DNA of 64,000 nucleotides from an uncultured Caulobacterales bacterium (GCA_937929915.1 CALFUN010000017.1:62001-126000); one strand, 5' to 3'. Positions 45,291 to 54,531 are shown, numbered from the stretch's first letter. Notes: a model not told the origin generated them from the sequence alone. A program made the numbers and translations.

Positions 45291-45491
45291 TTATGCAAAG
45301 TCTTCTGACGACCGAGTTGGTACGCCGTTTATTAAGTTTGAACGTACATCCGTACGTGCAGAACGCATAGACGCTAAGAATCCCCCCTGGATTAGGTTTA
45401 CACGAACATTATGTCCGCGGTCTGCCCAATAAGCTTCAATTTGTTCCTTTAATCGTTCCGCGCCTTCGCGCGTGCAATAGTCACCTTTCAT
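45291..45491 (-). CDS. Small conserved hypothetical protein
   Basis: This 66-aa protein is unusually well patterned for an ORF this short: an acidic-basic helix (CTREGAERLKEQIEAYW) followed by HNVRVNLIQGGFLASMRSAR and TDVRSNLINGVP. I recall similar small orphan proteins in other alphaproteobacteria with a GF-x-A-x-RSAR-x-DVRS-x2-x-NG-x-P pattern, but no function. There is no signal peptide or membrane segment. It ends 6 bp from the convergent gph. The 245 bp upstream (45492-45736) is AT-rich and shows nothing I can name. Confidence 0.65.
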   Translation of the reverse strand: MKGDYCTREGAERLKEQIEAYWADRGHNVRVNLIQGGFLASMRSARTDVRSNLINGVPTRSSEDFA

Positions 45492-45736
45492 ATCAAACTT
45501 TCAGTGTCATAACTTAGCACCGAGTCCCGTCAGGCTAAGTTTGTTGTTCCCCACTTACTTTGATAATAAAGATTAATTAGAATCCAATATACAATATGGT
45601 CAGATGACATAAACATATTGTTATATCTAATTTTGAACCTTTTTGGAACTTATAGATTCAAAAAATTACAGCTATATGGATTTTGAATCTCACAGAGAAT
45701 AAAGCTTTGAAATTACGCCATTAATAGGATTAAGGC

Positions 45737-46546
45737 TTAATTGGCAGGTTCGCTCATCGCTTCCATATTGGCATCAGCTTGGCGAATAGCCGCCTCAAGA
45801 CGCTCTTCTGCTGTTTGTAAGTTCTTCTTGGGATCTTGATAAAATGCGGTCAATTTCATGATTTGCAAAAACGCTTTATTTAAAAAACGGCCCCAAAACT
45901 TCATCGGACGATCAAAATCATAGAGTAAAATGACACGTTCCTCGTCCGTATCATTCCAAACTTCATGCTCAAACGTATCGTCAAAAACAAAAATCTCGCC
46001 TTCTTTCCAAGGCGTAATCGTGTCTTCCACGCGAATACGGCACTTCTCGCGGTCTTTTGGTATGATAAGACCCAGATGCGAGCGCAAAATACCCTTGGTC
46101 ACACCCTTATGGGCCGGGATATGATAACCGGGCGCAAGTATCGAAAACATCGCTGTTTGCAAGTTAGGCACTTTATCCAAAATATCCGCCGTTTTTGGCG
46201 CAAGCTTGACATTTTTTTCAAGGCGATTGCCAAAACCAAACAACACAAATGTTTTCCAATTTTGCTCCGTGGCAAGACGGTATTGATCTGGTGAAATTTC
46301 TTGAAATCCCGGGATAGCTTCGCGGAATTTTAAAACCTCGCGCGCTTCGGCCTGAATGATTTCCCAATTATCCGTAAACTCTTTGAGGAAAGGGAAATGC
46401 TCATTTGAGATTTTTGGTGTATCTGGCACCATAGATTGTTTGGCCTGAAAAGCCGCAATCTTGCGCACAAGCTTCTTGCCCGTCTTTTTCACAAAAGCGC
46501 GGCGCTTGTTTTTAAGGTGCTTTGGTTTTTCGACTGTCGTGGCCAT
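45737..46546 (-). CDS. Aspartyl/asparaginyl beta-hydroxylase-type dioxygenase (LpxO-like)
   Basis: The 269-aa protein is a 2-oxoglutarate/Fe(II) oxygenase of the family that includes LpxO, which 2-hydroxylates lipid A acyl chains. Core motifs are YHIPAHKGVTKGILRSHLGL (iron histidine and the arginine that binds 2-oxoglutarate) and VFDDTFEHEVWND with the second iron histidine. The N terminus is highly basic (KNKRRAFVKKTGKKLVRKI), which may favour a membrane surface. It lies 12 bp after cfa at the end of the sphingolipid region. Hydroxylation of a lipid acyl chain, in lipid A or ceramide, is likely; which one is open. Confidence 0.8.
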   Translation of the reverse strand: MATTVEKPKHLKNKRRAFVKKTGKKLVRKIAAFQAKQSMVPDTPKISNEHFPFLKEFTDNWEIIQAEAREVLKFREAIPGFQEISPDQYRLATEQNWKTFVLFGFGNRLEKNVKLAPKTADILDKVPNLQTAMFSILAPGYHIPAHKGVTKGILRSHLGLIIPKDREKCRIRVEDTITPWKEGEIFVFDDTFEHEVWNDTDEERVILLYDFDRPMKFWGRFLNKAFLQIMKLTAFYQDPKKNLQTAEERLEAAIRQADANMEAMSEPAN

Positions 46547-46558
46547 AAGGCTGCCTAT

Positions 46559-47767
46559 TTATGCCTTTTCTCTCTCAAGGTCGAGCATATAATCGCGCGT
46601 TATGGGTAGAGAATCCACCTCTTTTGCCAGTTGAATCTGGAAATTCATATGTTTGCCGTAACGGAATGAGAATTCCGATATGACAAGATAGAACTCCCAC
46701 ATACGGACAAATTCTGCGCCCATCATTTTTTCAATTTCATCACGGCGCGCTTGAAAACGGTGATCCCACTCCAAAAGCGTTTCGGCGTAATGCAAACGCA
46801 AAATCTCGCAATCCGTAACCCATAAGCCCTCTTTTTCAATCTGCGCAAATGTTTCCGATAAAGCAGGTGAATATCCGCCCGGAAAAATATAGCGCCGAAT
46901 CCATTTACCGGTTGTCCCTGGGCCGCCTTTACGGCCAATAGAATGAATAAGCGCGCAGCCATCATCTGTCAGCAAATCACGAATTGTGCCGAAATACTCG
47001 CGGTAATTGGTGATACCGACATGTTCAAACATACCAACAGACACAACACGATCAAATGGCCCCTCTACATCACGGTAATCTTGCAAACGAATATCAACAA
47101 GGTCTTCAAGTCCAGCATCCTTAACCCGCTGTACGGCGAGACTATGCTGGTCATGCGATAAAGTGACGCCAACAACCTTAACGCCGTGTTCTTTGGCAAG
47201 GTGCATCGCCATACCGCCCCAGCCGCACCCAATATCCAAAACCCGCTGACCTGCTTGGAGGTTAAGCTTGGCCGCAATATGACGTTTTTTGGCGAGTTGT
47301 GCTTCTTCTAAGGTTTCAATCCCCTCGCCCCAATATGCGCAGCTATATTGCATATCTTCGTCAAGAAACATGCGGTATAAATCATTGGATAGATCATAAT
47401 GGGCTTTGATATTTTTACTCGATTCAGCTTTTGAATTTCGTTGCTGCCAACGTTTAAACGGCTTTTGCGCTTTTTTAATGGCTTGGCGAAATGGCCCTTT
47501 ACGAAGTCCATCGCGATTATTTGCAAAGACTTCAAGAAACCCGCGTATCCCGCCGTCTTCGCAGATTAAACGGCCATCCATATAGGCCTCGCCCGCTATC
47601 AATTCGGGGTTTAACACAAGGGATTTATAAAGCGCTTTATCGGTCAAGCGAATTGTCGCGCTAGGCACGCCGCCCGGGCCGTAAACATGCGGCACTCCAT
47701 CGGCATCAATCAAAGTGAGTTGCCCCACTTTGACAAAGCGTTTCATCATTGCATCCAGTAATTTCAT
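46559..47767 (-). CDS. cfa: Cyclopropane-fatty-acyl-phospholipid synthase
   Basis: The 402-aa SAM-dependent enzyme methylenates cis double bonds in membrane acyl chains. The SAM motif is VLDIGCGWGGMAMHLA, with YSCAYWGEGIETLEEAQ and SVGMFEHVGITNYREYF downstream; the N-terminal domain (about 1-110) is the lipid-binding part. Length is normal. It is 149 bp beyond the LicC-like gene and 12 bp before the LpxO-like gene, so it could form a two-gene lipid-modification unit. Bacterial ceramides often have unmodified chains, so a phospholipid substrate is the safer guess. Confidence 0.9.
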   Translation of the reverse strand: MKLLDAMMKRFVKVGQLTLIDADGVPHVYGPGGVPSATIRLTDKALYKSLVLNPELIAGEAYMDGRLICEDGGIRGFLEVFANNRDGLRKGPFRQAIKKAQKPFKRWQQRNSKAESSKNIKAHYDLSNDLYRMFLDEDMQYSCAYWGEGIETLEEAQLAKKRHIAAKLNLQAGQRVLDIGCGWGGMAMHLAKEHGVKVVGVTLSHDQHSLAVQRVKDAGLEDLVDIRLQDYRDVEGPFDRVVSVGMFEHVGITNYREYFGTIRDLLTDDGCALIHSIGRKGGPGTTGKWIRRYIFPGGYSPALSETFAQIEKEGLWVTDCEILRLHYAETLLEWDHRFQARRDEIEKMMGAEFVRMWEFYLVISEFSFRYGKHMNFQIQLAKEVDSLPITRDYMLDLEREKA

Positions 47768-47916
47768 GATCGTGCCTTATCGCATCGGTTTGCTTGCGTC
47801 ATTTTTTCGCTGTGTATCACAGACGGCCTGCTCAATGCTATAAATGATAGCCGCTAGCAACTGTCAATTTAACGACGCTCAGATTTGGTAATATGCTTAT
47901 GCTTAAAACGAAGCGT

Positions 47917-48672
47917 TTAAACGATAGAAAACCGTTTTCTGGCCATATCACTATCACCAAAGAGGCGGCGGCAAATCTCATAATCTTCGGGCGTATCAAG
48001 CTCGGCCCATGTAGAGCCTTTAATATTTGTCGTATCGATTCTTTGTCCTGACTTCGCCAAGCCATCAATCGCGGATAGATACCAACTTTTTGTTCCATCT
48101 TCGAGCTTCATCAGACGCTCAAGTTCATTTTTAAAAATATCGCGGCCACCATTCATAAAACGCAACATTCCAATAGACTCGCCTTGTGTCGCGCGCGGTG
48201 TCAATGTTTTACTAATGGATAAGAGCAGACCATCAGATAATGTCACCTTCATATCATCGCCATCATAATGGCTTTTTTGGTCAATCGTGACCGTGATGTC
48301 TTTTGCAGAGGCATTTAGAACTTCATCCAATATGGCTGGGCTAAATAATGTGTCGCCATTAATAATCAAAAAATCTTCATTCATAGACTCACGCGCCATC
48401 CAACAAGAGGCTAAATTATCGGCAACTTGGAAAAATGGATTATAAAGCACATCCACTTTTGGGCCAGTTTGGCGCTTGTCAATTTCAGCGCGAACAAGAT
48501 GTTCATTAAATCCCGTTACAACCGTTGCCTGCTTAATACCTGCTTGAAACAATGTATCCAACTGTAACCCAAGTACCGTTGTCAAGCCGACAGGCAATAG
48601 GCACTTTGGCAAATCAGTTGTTAAAGGCAATAAGCGGGAACCACGCCCAGCTGAAAGTATAATAGCACGCAT
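47917..48672 (-). CDS. Nucleotidyltransferase of LicC/sugar-phosphate type
   Basis: The 251-aa protein has a classical NTP-transferase fold: signature GRGSRLLPLTTDLPKCLL at the N terminus, then NPFFQVADNLASCWMA and INGDTLFS with the metal-binding aspartate. The pattern resembles LicC, which activates phosphocholine with CTP, and related cytidylyltransferases for phospho-alcohols. The neighbouring CDP-alcohol phosphotransferase suggests that it could make the CDP-activated headgroup. Nothing in the sequence identifies the alcohol. It starts 53 bp after the HAD gene ends. Confidence 0.8.
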   Translation of the reverse strand: MRAIILSAGRGSRLLPLTTDLPKCLLPVGLTTVLGLQLDTLFQAGIKQATVVTGFNEHLVRAEIDKRQTGPKVDVLYNPFFQVADNLASCWMARESMNEDFLIINGDTLFSPAILDEVLNASAKDITVTIDQKSHYDGDDMKVTLSDGLLLSISKTLTPRATQGESIGMLRFMNGGRDIFKNELERLMKLEDGTKSWYLSAIDGLAKSGQRIDTTNIKGSTWAELDTPEDYEICRRLFGDSDMARKRFSIV

Positions 48673-48725
48673 AATATTTTCCGAAGAAGATGAAAATTAT
48701 AAACAAGCTCGTTTATTAGATTTTA

Positions 48726-49397
48726 TTATTGATTCCAATCAACGATCTCTATTCCTAAATCTGGCGCTGCATGACGCAGCCTTGGGTTGGGATTTACCGC
48801 TATCCCTATGTCACAAAAGGTAAACATTTCAATATCAGAATGACTATCCGAGTAAAAAGTGATAATTGTGTCAGATTGTTTCAAACCTGTATTTTCGTCT
48901 AATAACGGGCCCGTACGGTTCAATTTTTCTATGCCATAGCAATTTTTAGACGAAAAATCGGCTAAAAGTCGGTCATTTTCCCATTTCATATTTGTTGCCA
49001 CCCAATGTTTAATATCTAAACGCCGCGCAATCGCTTCAACGATAATATCAACGGCCGCACTCGCAATAATAATTATATCCCCAGCGTCTTTATGTGCGTT
49101 TAATGCCCGTATAGCGCCGGGGCGCAGTTTATTTGGCACTTCATTTTGTGCAAAATTTTCTGCAAGTCGCAGCATATTTGCACGCGTTTTACCTGCCATA
49201 CTCCAGCGTATCATGGCTTGTTTGACTTCAATGCGAGCAATACGGCCCTGTTTATAGAGCCATTGATGCCATGCCGCCGATACAAGTAATGGCCCCCAAA
49301 GCCATGGTTGCCACTTGACATTTTGAAACACAAAACGACCCCATGTTCCACGCTTCGTTAATGTATAATCCAAATCAAATATTGCGATATTTGGCAT
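48726..49397 (-). CDS. HAD-IB family phosphatase
   Basis: The 223-aa product has the HAD motif I IFDLDYTLTKRGTW, motif II in IIASAAVDIIVEAI, and motif IV YSDSHSDIEMF; the helical cap after motif I is of the phosphoserine-phosphatase-like (IB) type. Related enzymes act on phospholipid or phospho-amino-acid substrates. The start at ATG 49397 follows the flippase-fusion stop by 2 bp; an upstream TTG in frame at 49415 is less likely. In this operon it might remove a phosphate from a headgroup precursor or from a lipid-phosphate intermediate. Confidence 0.8.
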   Translation of the reverse strand: MPNIAIFDLDYTLTKRGTWGRFVFQNVKWQPWLWGPLLVSAAWHQWLYKQGRIARIEVKQAMIRWSMAGKTRANMLRLAENFAQNEVPNKLRPGAIRALNAHKDAGDIIIIASAAVDIIVEAIARRLDIKHWVATNMKWENDRLLADFSSKNCYGIEKLNRTGPLLDENTGLKQSDTIITFYSDSHSDIEMFTFCDIGIAVNPNPRLRHAAPDLGIEIVDWNQ

Positions 49398-49399
49398 GA

Positions 49400-51925
49400 T
49401 TAACGATCCATCCAACTCTGTAAGGCGTGATCTCGCCTCACGATGATAGCAATAATAAGGGCTAAAACATTAATAACTATGCAAAACCACACCCAAATCG
49501 CGATAGTATAAAATGCGTAAATGGCCGATAGCGGCCAAATCACTGTTAGCATCACACCTATCATGAAAATGAACATGTTCGGGTTTCGACGCGCAATAAA
49601 GAACCGAAGCGCAGAGTTAAACTTTGTCCAAACATGGATATGGAAGCCGCTAAGATGTAAAAACATGCCTTCGACAAGGCGGTCAACCACATAGCCAATC
49701 AATATCGCTATGAGCGCAAAAGTTAAAGGCTGTGCATTTAATGGCTCGGCTGCATCAATCATGCCGCCCAGCCCTATGAACCACGCATAGTACCAAAATG
49801 GCGGGTGAATCAAATCTATCCCGTGGTCATATATATTGCCCCACCACGAATAGGTCATTGTGGTGCGCGCTAACTTACCATCCACTGTATCAAGGAATGT
49901 CATCAACCATCCCGCCGTAAACCCTAAAACCCATTGCCCATGCCAAAAATAATACATTGCAAGACATGTTAAAATCAAACCAGCCGTTGTCACCATATTG
50001 GGCGTAAGCCGCAGCGCAGCACAAAGACGCGTGACATAGAAGGCAGGCACAGGCCAAAACCATTTCGTCACAAAATCCGTGATACCTTTATAAGAACTCG
50101 CAAATTGACGTTTCTGTAGCGCCGCAATCGATGTTTCATGCACATTCACCGCATAAGGAGGCTCGGTTTTGCGCAAGGCCTTATTGTAACCAGCATCAAG
50201 CTCTTGCGGCGTTACCCCCTTTATATCCAGTCCTGTTAAAGCGGATGCAGGTTGCCCAATCACTTGCTTGGCTAACTCTACAGAGGCGCCATTGACACCT
50301 ATGATCTGCCCTGCATTGATAAGCGCGGATTTATCGCGGCCAACAAAGGCTTTGGCAAGGGCAGAAGATAGCACCCATTCAATACCTATATGCAATATTT
50401 TAGAGCCGTTTAAATCTTGCGTCACGCCCGCTTTCTTAAAAGCGCGATGTTGCCATTCACGCAGCGGTAAACCCCAAAGTTTGGCCTGGCTCTCTCCGAT
50501 AAGGTTTAATCTGGGCGCCGCCTCCAAACCGAGTTGTGCCTGAGCCATATCACTAGGTAATTGTGTTTTTTTCACCTCTTGCAGCAATGTTCGCTTTGCC
50601 ATGACAACAACAAGGATAACAGCGGTTGCGTTGCCCAAAAGTGCCGCCCAGCCTGGGGCCATCTTTCCGATCACATTGGCAAAAACAAAAAACGACACAA
50701 TGTACATAACTACGCCAGAACCTCGCGCATAAATCGCCCGCTCGGGACGGTTCGCGGCATAAAATACAGGATAAAGCGGGGCAGCCACGCCTAAGAAAGC
50801 AGCCGCAGGGACAAGTAATGACAAAAGCGGGGCCGCAGCGGAATAGTCATCAGGGAAAACAATCCCTAAAAGGTCTGAGCCAAACACCATAATAATGGCA
50901 GACATTGACAGGCCCATAGATAACAAAAGAATAGCTGCGCGCGTAACAAGACGCCAAATCTTATCCACTTGGCCAAGCGACACCATTTTAGCCAGTTCAG
51001 GGTAAATCACTTGATCGAGCAGCACATAGCCTTCGGATAGAAGCTTTGCGATTTCTTCAGCAATTTTATACACCGCCACCCACGCCGCGCCGAAGACACC
51101 AAAAACTAAAAGCGCCGGTAGGTGCAGGCTAGACGCACCCAAAGTGGAATCCAGATTTGTTTTTACAACAAACCCCCAAACACCCTGCCCGGGCCTTCGG
51201 AAGTTCACCTTGGCTCTTATAACATGCTTGAGTAATTGCCTGCGTTTTAGCTCAATAATCGCCATGATGGGTATGTATGTATAAGCGCAAAAAGAGCCTG
51301 CAAACCACGCTATCACAAAGCCTTTAAGCCCAGCCTCCATATAAACTGCGATAACAACGCCAATTAAACGCACGGTTGGCATGATTAAGGATTTTATGGC
51401 CAGCACATGAAACTTATCAAACAGGCGAAATATGCCTATAGACGCCCCTCTTTGGCTCAGAAGAATTAAGATACAATACCACCCAATAAAAGGGCGTGAT
51501 GTCTCTATATTGGCTAGAACACCTTCAGGAATTAACCCCGGGAAAACAAGCGTGATGTAAGGAAACAAATAAAAGATCGAAACTGCAAAACTATACCCAA
51601 AGACAGCCGCGATTAAATCAAGTTTAATACCAAAATTCAGGATCTTAGCTAAGCCCTGATAGTCATTATCTTTCAGATTATCTGTCCCAAAGCGAATAAT
51701 AGATTGCCAGCTTTGAAATGTGGCAACTTCGGAAAAGAACAGCATGTAAATATGCAGAAATAATACAATCCCCAAGACTAACGGATCCAATGTTTTCGCC
51801 GCTATGGTCAGGCTACCAAAGCCTAAAGCGACACCTAAAATTTTAGACCCCAGCATCAAACCTGTATTGGCTGTGACGCGTTGCTCAACAGTTTTACTGG
51901 AGTTAATCGATAGATCTGGTGTCAT
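49400..51925 (-). CDS. Fused flippase (MATE/Wzx-like) and CDP-alcohol phosphotransferase
   Basis: One 841-codon frame holds at least three parts. Residues 1 to about 450 are a polytopic membrane region of about 12 segments that resembles polysaccharide/lipid flippases. About 475-600 is a soluble region that resembles a degenerate nucleotidyltransferase core (GESQAKLWGLPLREWQHR, then AGVTQD). Residues about 620-841 are a CDP-alcohol phosphotransferase with the complete motif D679-x2-D-G-x2-A-R687-x8-G696-x3-D700-x3-D704. The phosphotransferase part would put a phospho-alcohol onto a lipid hydroxyl, and the flippase part would move the product. It overlaps the upstream NTase by 4 bp. No frameshift or stop occurs in the chain. 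Confidence 0.85.
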   Translation of the reverse strand: MTPDLSINSSKTVEQRVTANTGLMLGSKILGVALGFGSLTIAAKTLDPLVLGIVLFLHIYMLFFSEVATFQSWQSIIRFGTDNLKDNDYQGLAKILNFGIKLDLIAAVFGYSFAVSIFYLFPYITLVFPGLIPEGVLANIETSRPFIGWYCILILLSQRGASIGIFRLFDKFHVLAIKSLIMPTVRLIGVVIAVYMEAGLKGFVIAWFAGSFCAYTYIPIMAIIELKRRQLLKHVIRAKVNFRRPGQGVWGFVVKTNLDSTLGASSLHLPALLVFGVFGAAWVAVYKIAEEIAKLLSEGYVLLDQVIYPELAKMVSLGQVDKIWRLVTRAAILLLSMGLSMSAIIMVFGSDLLGIVFPDDYSAAAPLLSLLVPAAAFLGVAAPLYPVFYAANRPERAIYARGSGVVMYIVSFFVFANVIGKMAPGWAALLGNATAVILVVVMAKRTLLQEVKKTQLPSDMAQAQLGLEAAPRLNLIGESQAKLWGLPLREWQHRAFKKAGVTQDLNGSKILHIGIEWVLSSALAKAFVGRDKSALINAGQIIGVNGASVELAKQVIGQPASALTGLDIKGVTPQELDAGYNKALRKTEPPYAVNVHETSIAALQKRQFASSYKGITDFVTKWFWPVPAFYVTRLCAALRLTPNMVTTAGLILTCLAMYYFWHGQWVLGFTAGWLMTFLDTVDGKLARTTMTYSWWGNIYDHGIDLIHPPFWYYAWFIGLGGMIDAAEPLNAQPLTFALIAILIGYVVDRLVEGMFLHLSGFHIHVWTKFNSALRFFIARRNPNMFIFMIGVMLTVIWPLSAIYAFYTIAIWVWFCIVINVLALIIAIIVRRDHALQSWMDR

Positions 51926-52677
51926 GACTGACGCGCTTTTAAGATGGTTTCCACCAGCTCCAAATCGCTGGGTTTATCGACATCAATCGCGGCCTCAGCG
52001 ATTGGAATTAGAATAGGTGTAGCCTTAATACCAATACGCCGGCCTGCATAATCAAAAGCGCCTTGCAGGCTCAAACGCCCCAAAGCATATCGCAGGCCAA
52101 CACCAAAGCCTATTTTTCGCGCAAGTTTTAAAGGCTGTTTACGCAAATGCTGCGCATCCTTCCAAAACTCAATCGCCGCGCAGCCTTTATCATTGGCCAC
52201 ATAAAATAAATTACAGCCAGACACCGCCATATCTGAAAATTTTAAATATGTGCGTTTTGTTTCAGGATAACGCGGCGAAATAACGGCTCTGCTCGCCAAA
52301 CCCACGCAAAAATCAGCCCCGCTCTCTTGCGCGGCTTGAACGAAATAATTGATCATCTCTGGCGTCAGTAACGCATGGTCGCAGGTTGTCACAAGACATG
52401 GCAGCTCAACCCCACTTGCCAATGCTAATGATACACTATCAGCTGGCCCTGCCCCATTTGGCGCTTGGGTTAACCGTATATCATCGCCTGCACTGTAGCC
52501 ACTGATATGGAAAGGCTGTTTGAGGCTCGCCATCTCTAGAGCGCATAAAACATATTGGAGCATTTTCTGGCCATGAATGGGCACATCAGCTTTATGAGAG
52601 ACGCCTGCATGGGCACATAAAGGATCCACAACTCCTTCGCGCTGGCCAGCGAGTATTAAAACCGAAACATCAGGCAT
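51922..52677 (-). CDS. MobA-like nucleotidyltransferase
   Basis: The 251-aa protein resembles MobA-type NTP transferases: an N-terminal LILAGQREG where MobA has the G-loop, then SHKADVPIHGQKMLQYVL, and TTCDHALLTPEM with the metal aspartate. The C-terminal half is longer than MobA and unfamiliar. It shares one base with the stop of the ceramide-synthase-like gene and overlaps the flippase fusion by 4 bp, so all three are translated together. A headgroup-activating role for the CDP-alcohol phosphotransferase is inferred; a molybdopterin role seems unlikely here. Confidence 0.75.
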   Translation of the reverse strand: MPDVSVLILAGQREGVVDPLCAHAGVSHKADVPIHGQKMLQYVLCALEMASLKQPFHISGYSAGDDIRLTQAPNGAGPADSVSLALASGVELPCLVTTCDHALLTPEMINYFVQAAQESGADFCVGLASRAVISPRYPETKRTYLKFSDMAVSGCNLFYVANDKGCAAIEFWKDAQHLRKQPLKLARKIGFGVGLRYALGRLSLQGAFDYAGRRIGIKATPILIPIAEAAIDVDKPSDLELVETILKARQS

Positions 52678-53828
52678 TAATTTAGAGATTTCTCATACAT
52701 ACGATATGTTTTGTAATGTTTGGCTTGGGCTTGGTCGCATATGGCCTTCATACCTTCATTATCTTCCAATATCCATGATAGCTCACAATGCGTATAACCA
52801 TTATCGCGCCCGCCTGCATAGGCTAGCTCGCAAATCTTTGTCGTTAATGCCACGCCCTTACGTGTATTATGCCATTCACGGCGCAGTCCCATAAGCGGCA
52901 AGCGCAAACGTTTGATTTTACGCACCTTTAAGCGCCACAATAATTTTGCCCAATTCAATGGTAATAAACGCCCATCAAACCCTTTTGTCGCTTCATTAAT
53001 ATCAGGTATCATGCACACATATGCTACAGGCCTATCGTCTATATAACCAATCCAAAAAGCGTCATGCACTAAAATTGGTTTCATTTCTTTGGCTGTATGC
53101 AGAATTTGTTCTTGAGAAAATGGAATAAACCCCCAATTTTCAGACCACGCATCATTGAATATATCCATTGCAATTTCAATGTCTTGAACAAAATTCTTCA
53201 TATCAAGCTTGCGCCATGACAAGCTTGAGCTTTTATCTGCATATTTCACCAAAGCTTGAATAATTTTCGACCGCGGATAGCCCGCATGCAAGTCTGACAT
53301 ATAGGCATACATATCAACAACTTTGCTATACCCGCATCTTTCGATCACATTTTGATAATCTGGACGTCCATAAGGCATCATGACGGCGGGAGGTGTGTCA
53401 AAGCCGTCAATCAATAAACCACATTCCTCATTCACGCTCCATTGCGCTGGCCCGCAAATTTTACTCCGCCCTTGAGATGTCAGCCAATTTTCCGCCGCTT
53501 GCAGAAGTTCCAAAGTCACTTGCGAATCGGCTACACTATCCAAATATCCAAAAAACCCAATATTATCCTTATAATGCGCATCATGGGCGGCATTGACAAA
53601 GGCCGCAATACGGCCAGCAAGCTGCCCATCTTTATAAGCCAAAAAGAATTGATATGTGATGGGCTTGGCTGCGGGGTTTTTCTTGGGGTCAATTTGCGCC
53701 GCTCGCTCAAACCGCAATGGCGCGCGCCAATTTGGATCCGCTTGGTGAAGTCGGTAAGGTAAATCTAAAAACAGCTTGCGATGTTTACGAGATTCAACAC
53801 GCTTAATGTCAATGCGAGAATCAGCCAA
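52677..53828 (-). CDS. bcerS: YghO-type acyltransferase, probable bacterial ceramide synthase
   Basis: The 383-aa protein belongs to the YghO/GNAT-related family, to which the Caulobacter bacterial ceramide synthase (bCerS) belongs; bCerS acylates 3-ketosphinganine. Visible marks are PYRLHQADPNWRAPLRFE at the start, FFLAYKDGQLAGRIAAFVN, GPAQWSVNEECGLLIDGFD, the MMPYGRPDYQNVIERCGY segment and, in the second GNAT-like half, ALTTKICELAYAGGRDNGY. It heads the five-gene run to the HAD and LicC-like genes and shares the region with serine palmitoyltransferase. Identity as ceramide synthase is strong by family and context but not tested. Confidence 0.78.
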   Translation of the reverse strand: MADSRIDIKRVESRKHRKLFLDLPYRLHQADPNWRAPLRFERAAQIDPKKNPAAKPITYQFFLAYKDGQLAGRIAAFVNAAHDAHYKDNIGFFGYLDSVADSQVTLELLQAAENWLTSQGRSKICGPAQWSVNEECGLLIDGFDTPPAVMMPYGRPDYQNVIERCGYSKVVDMYAYMSDLHAGYPRSKIIQALVKYADKSSSLSWRKLDMKNFVQDIEIAMDIFNDAWSENWGFIPFSQEQILHTAKEMKPILVHDAFWIGYIDDRPVAYVCMIPDINEATKGFDGRLLPLNWAKLLWRLKVRKIKRLRLPLMGLRREWHNTRKGVALTTKICELAYAGGRDNGYTHCELSWILEDNEGMKAICDQAQAKHYKTYRMYEKSLN

Positions 53829-53919
53829 AACGCGTCCTTTTAACCACTTCTATAGGTAATAAAGTTTTAAAGGCCAAGAGAGCTTCAAGGCGCTGATAAA
53901 GCTTTTCCTATTGCAAAAA

Positions 53920-54531
53920 TTATAGCGTTAAATCAACAAGTGTAATGTCAATATCCACACCTTCAAGCGGGACATCAAAGCCTGTTTCTGAAAATTTGGG
54001 TAAACGCAGGGCTTTAATATCAGGATTATTCGACAACCCGTAAGGCTCTAATGGTTTGAAGTTCCATGCCTTTTTTAGCTTCCTATCAGCATTTTTATCA
54101 TGATAGCCCACAACGGCATAACGGCCTGTACTGGGCAGGTTGATACAAACGGTTTGCGGCCCGTCTTCAGCAGGGACGCGAATGCGGCGTAGCTTTCCTT
54201 TTGATTTCATAAAGTTATGCTCACCGAACAATTCAAGCTTCATGAGCCCGACAGGGGTGATATTGTGCAGCGTAACGCGTATCTGCAAAGCCCCTGGCAC
54301 GCATCTATCTGCCTTATCTTCATCATAAAGCGGCAAACCTGTTTTAATTCCAATAGCCGAGTAAGGTCGTCCGTCTTTATCCGCACGCACCACTGGCGCC
54401 TCTTTGATATTTATATTTGCGGCCACCACATCCTGACTGGCGAGTGCTTGAGCAGAAAACCCCATTGCCAAAACACTCCCTAAACTTACCAAAAGTTTGG
54501 GAAAAATAATGTTAACTGAAATTGCTTTCAC
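53920..54531 (-). CDS. DUF2141 exported protein
   Basis: The 203-aa product has a Sec signal peptide (cleavage after about residue 31, in AQALA) and a DUF2141 beta-sandwich-like region: VCINLPSTGRYAVVGYHDKNADRKL, then WNFKPLEPYGLSNN. It should be periplasmic. Function is unknown. It lies between the bCerS-like gene and the divergent lptF gene; its place within the lipid locus suggests a periplasmic role in lipid handling. The 99 bp before lptF (54532-54630) must hold the divergent promoters, but I could not fix them. Confidence 0.8.
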   Translation of the reverse strand: MKAISVNIIFPKLLVSLGSVLAMGFSAQALASQDVVAANINIKEAPVVRADKDGRPYSAIGIKTGLPLYDEDKADRCVPGALQIRVTLHNITPVGLMKLELFGEHNFMKSKGKLRRIRVPAEDGPQTVCINLPSTGRYAVVGYHDKNADRKLKKAWNFKPLEPYGLSNNPDIKALRLPKFSETGFDVPLEGVDIDITLVDLTL

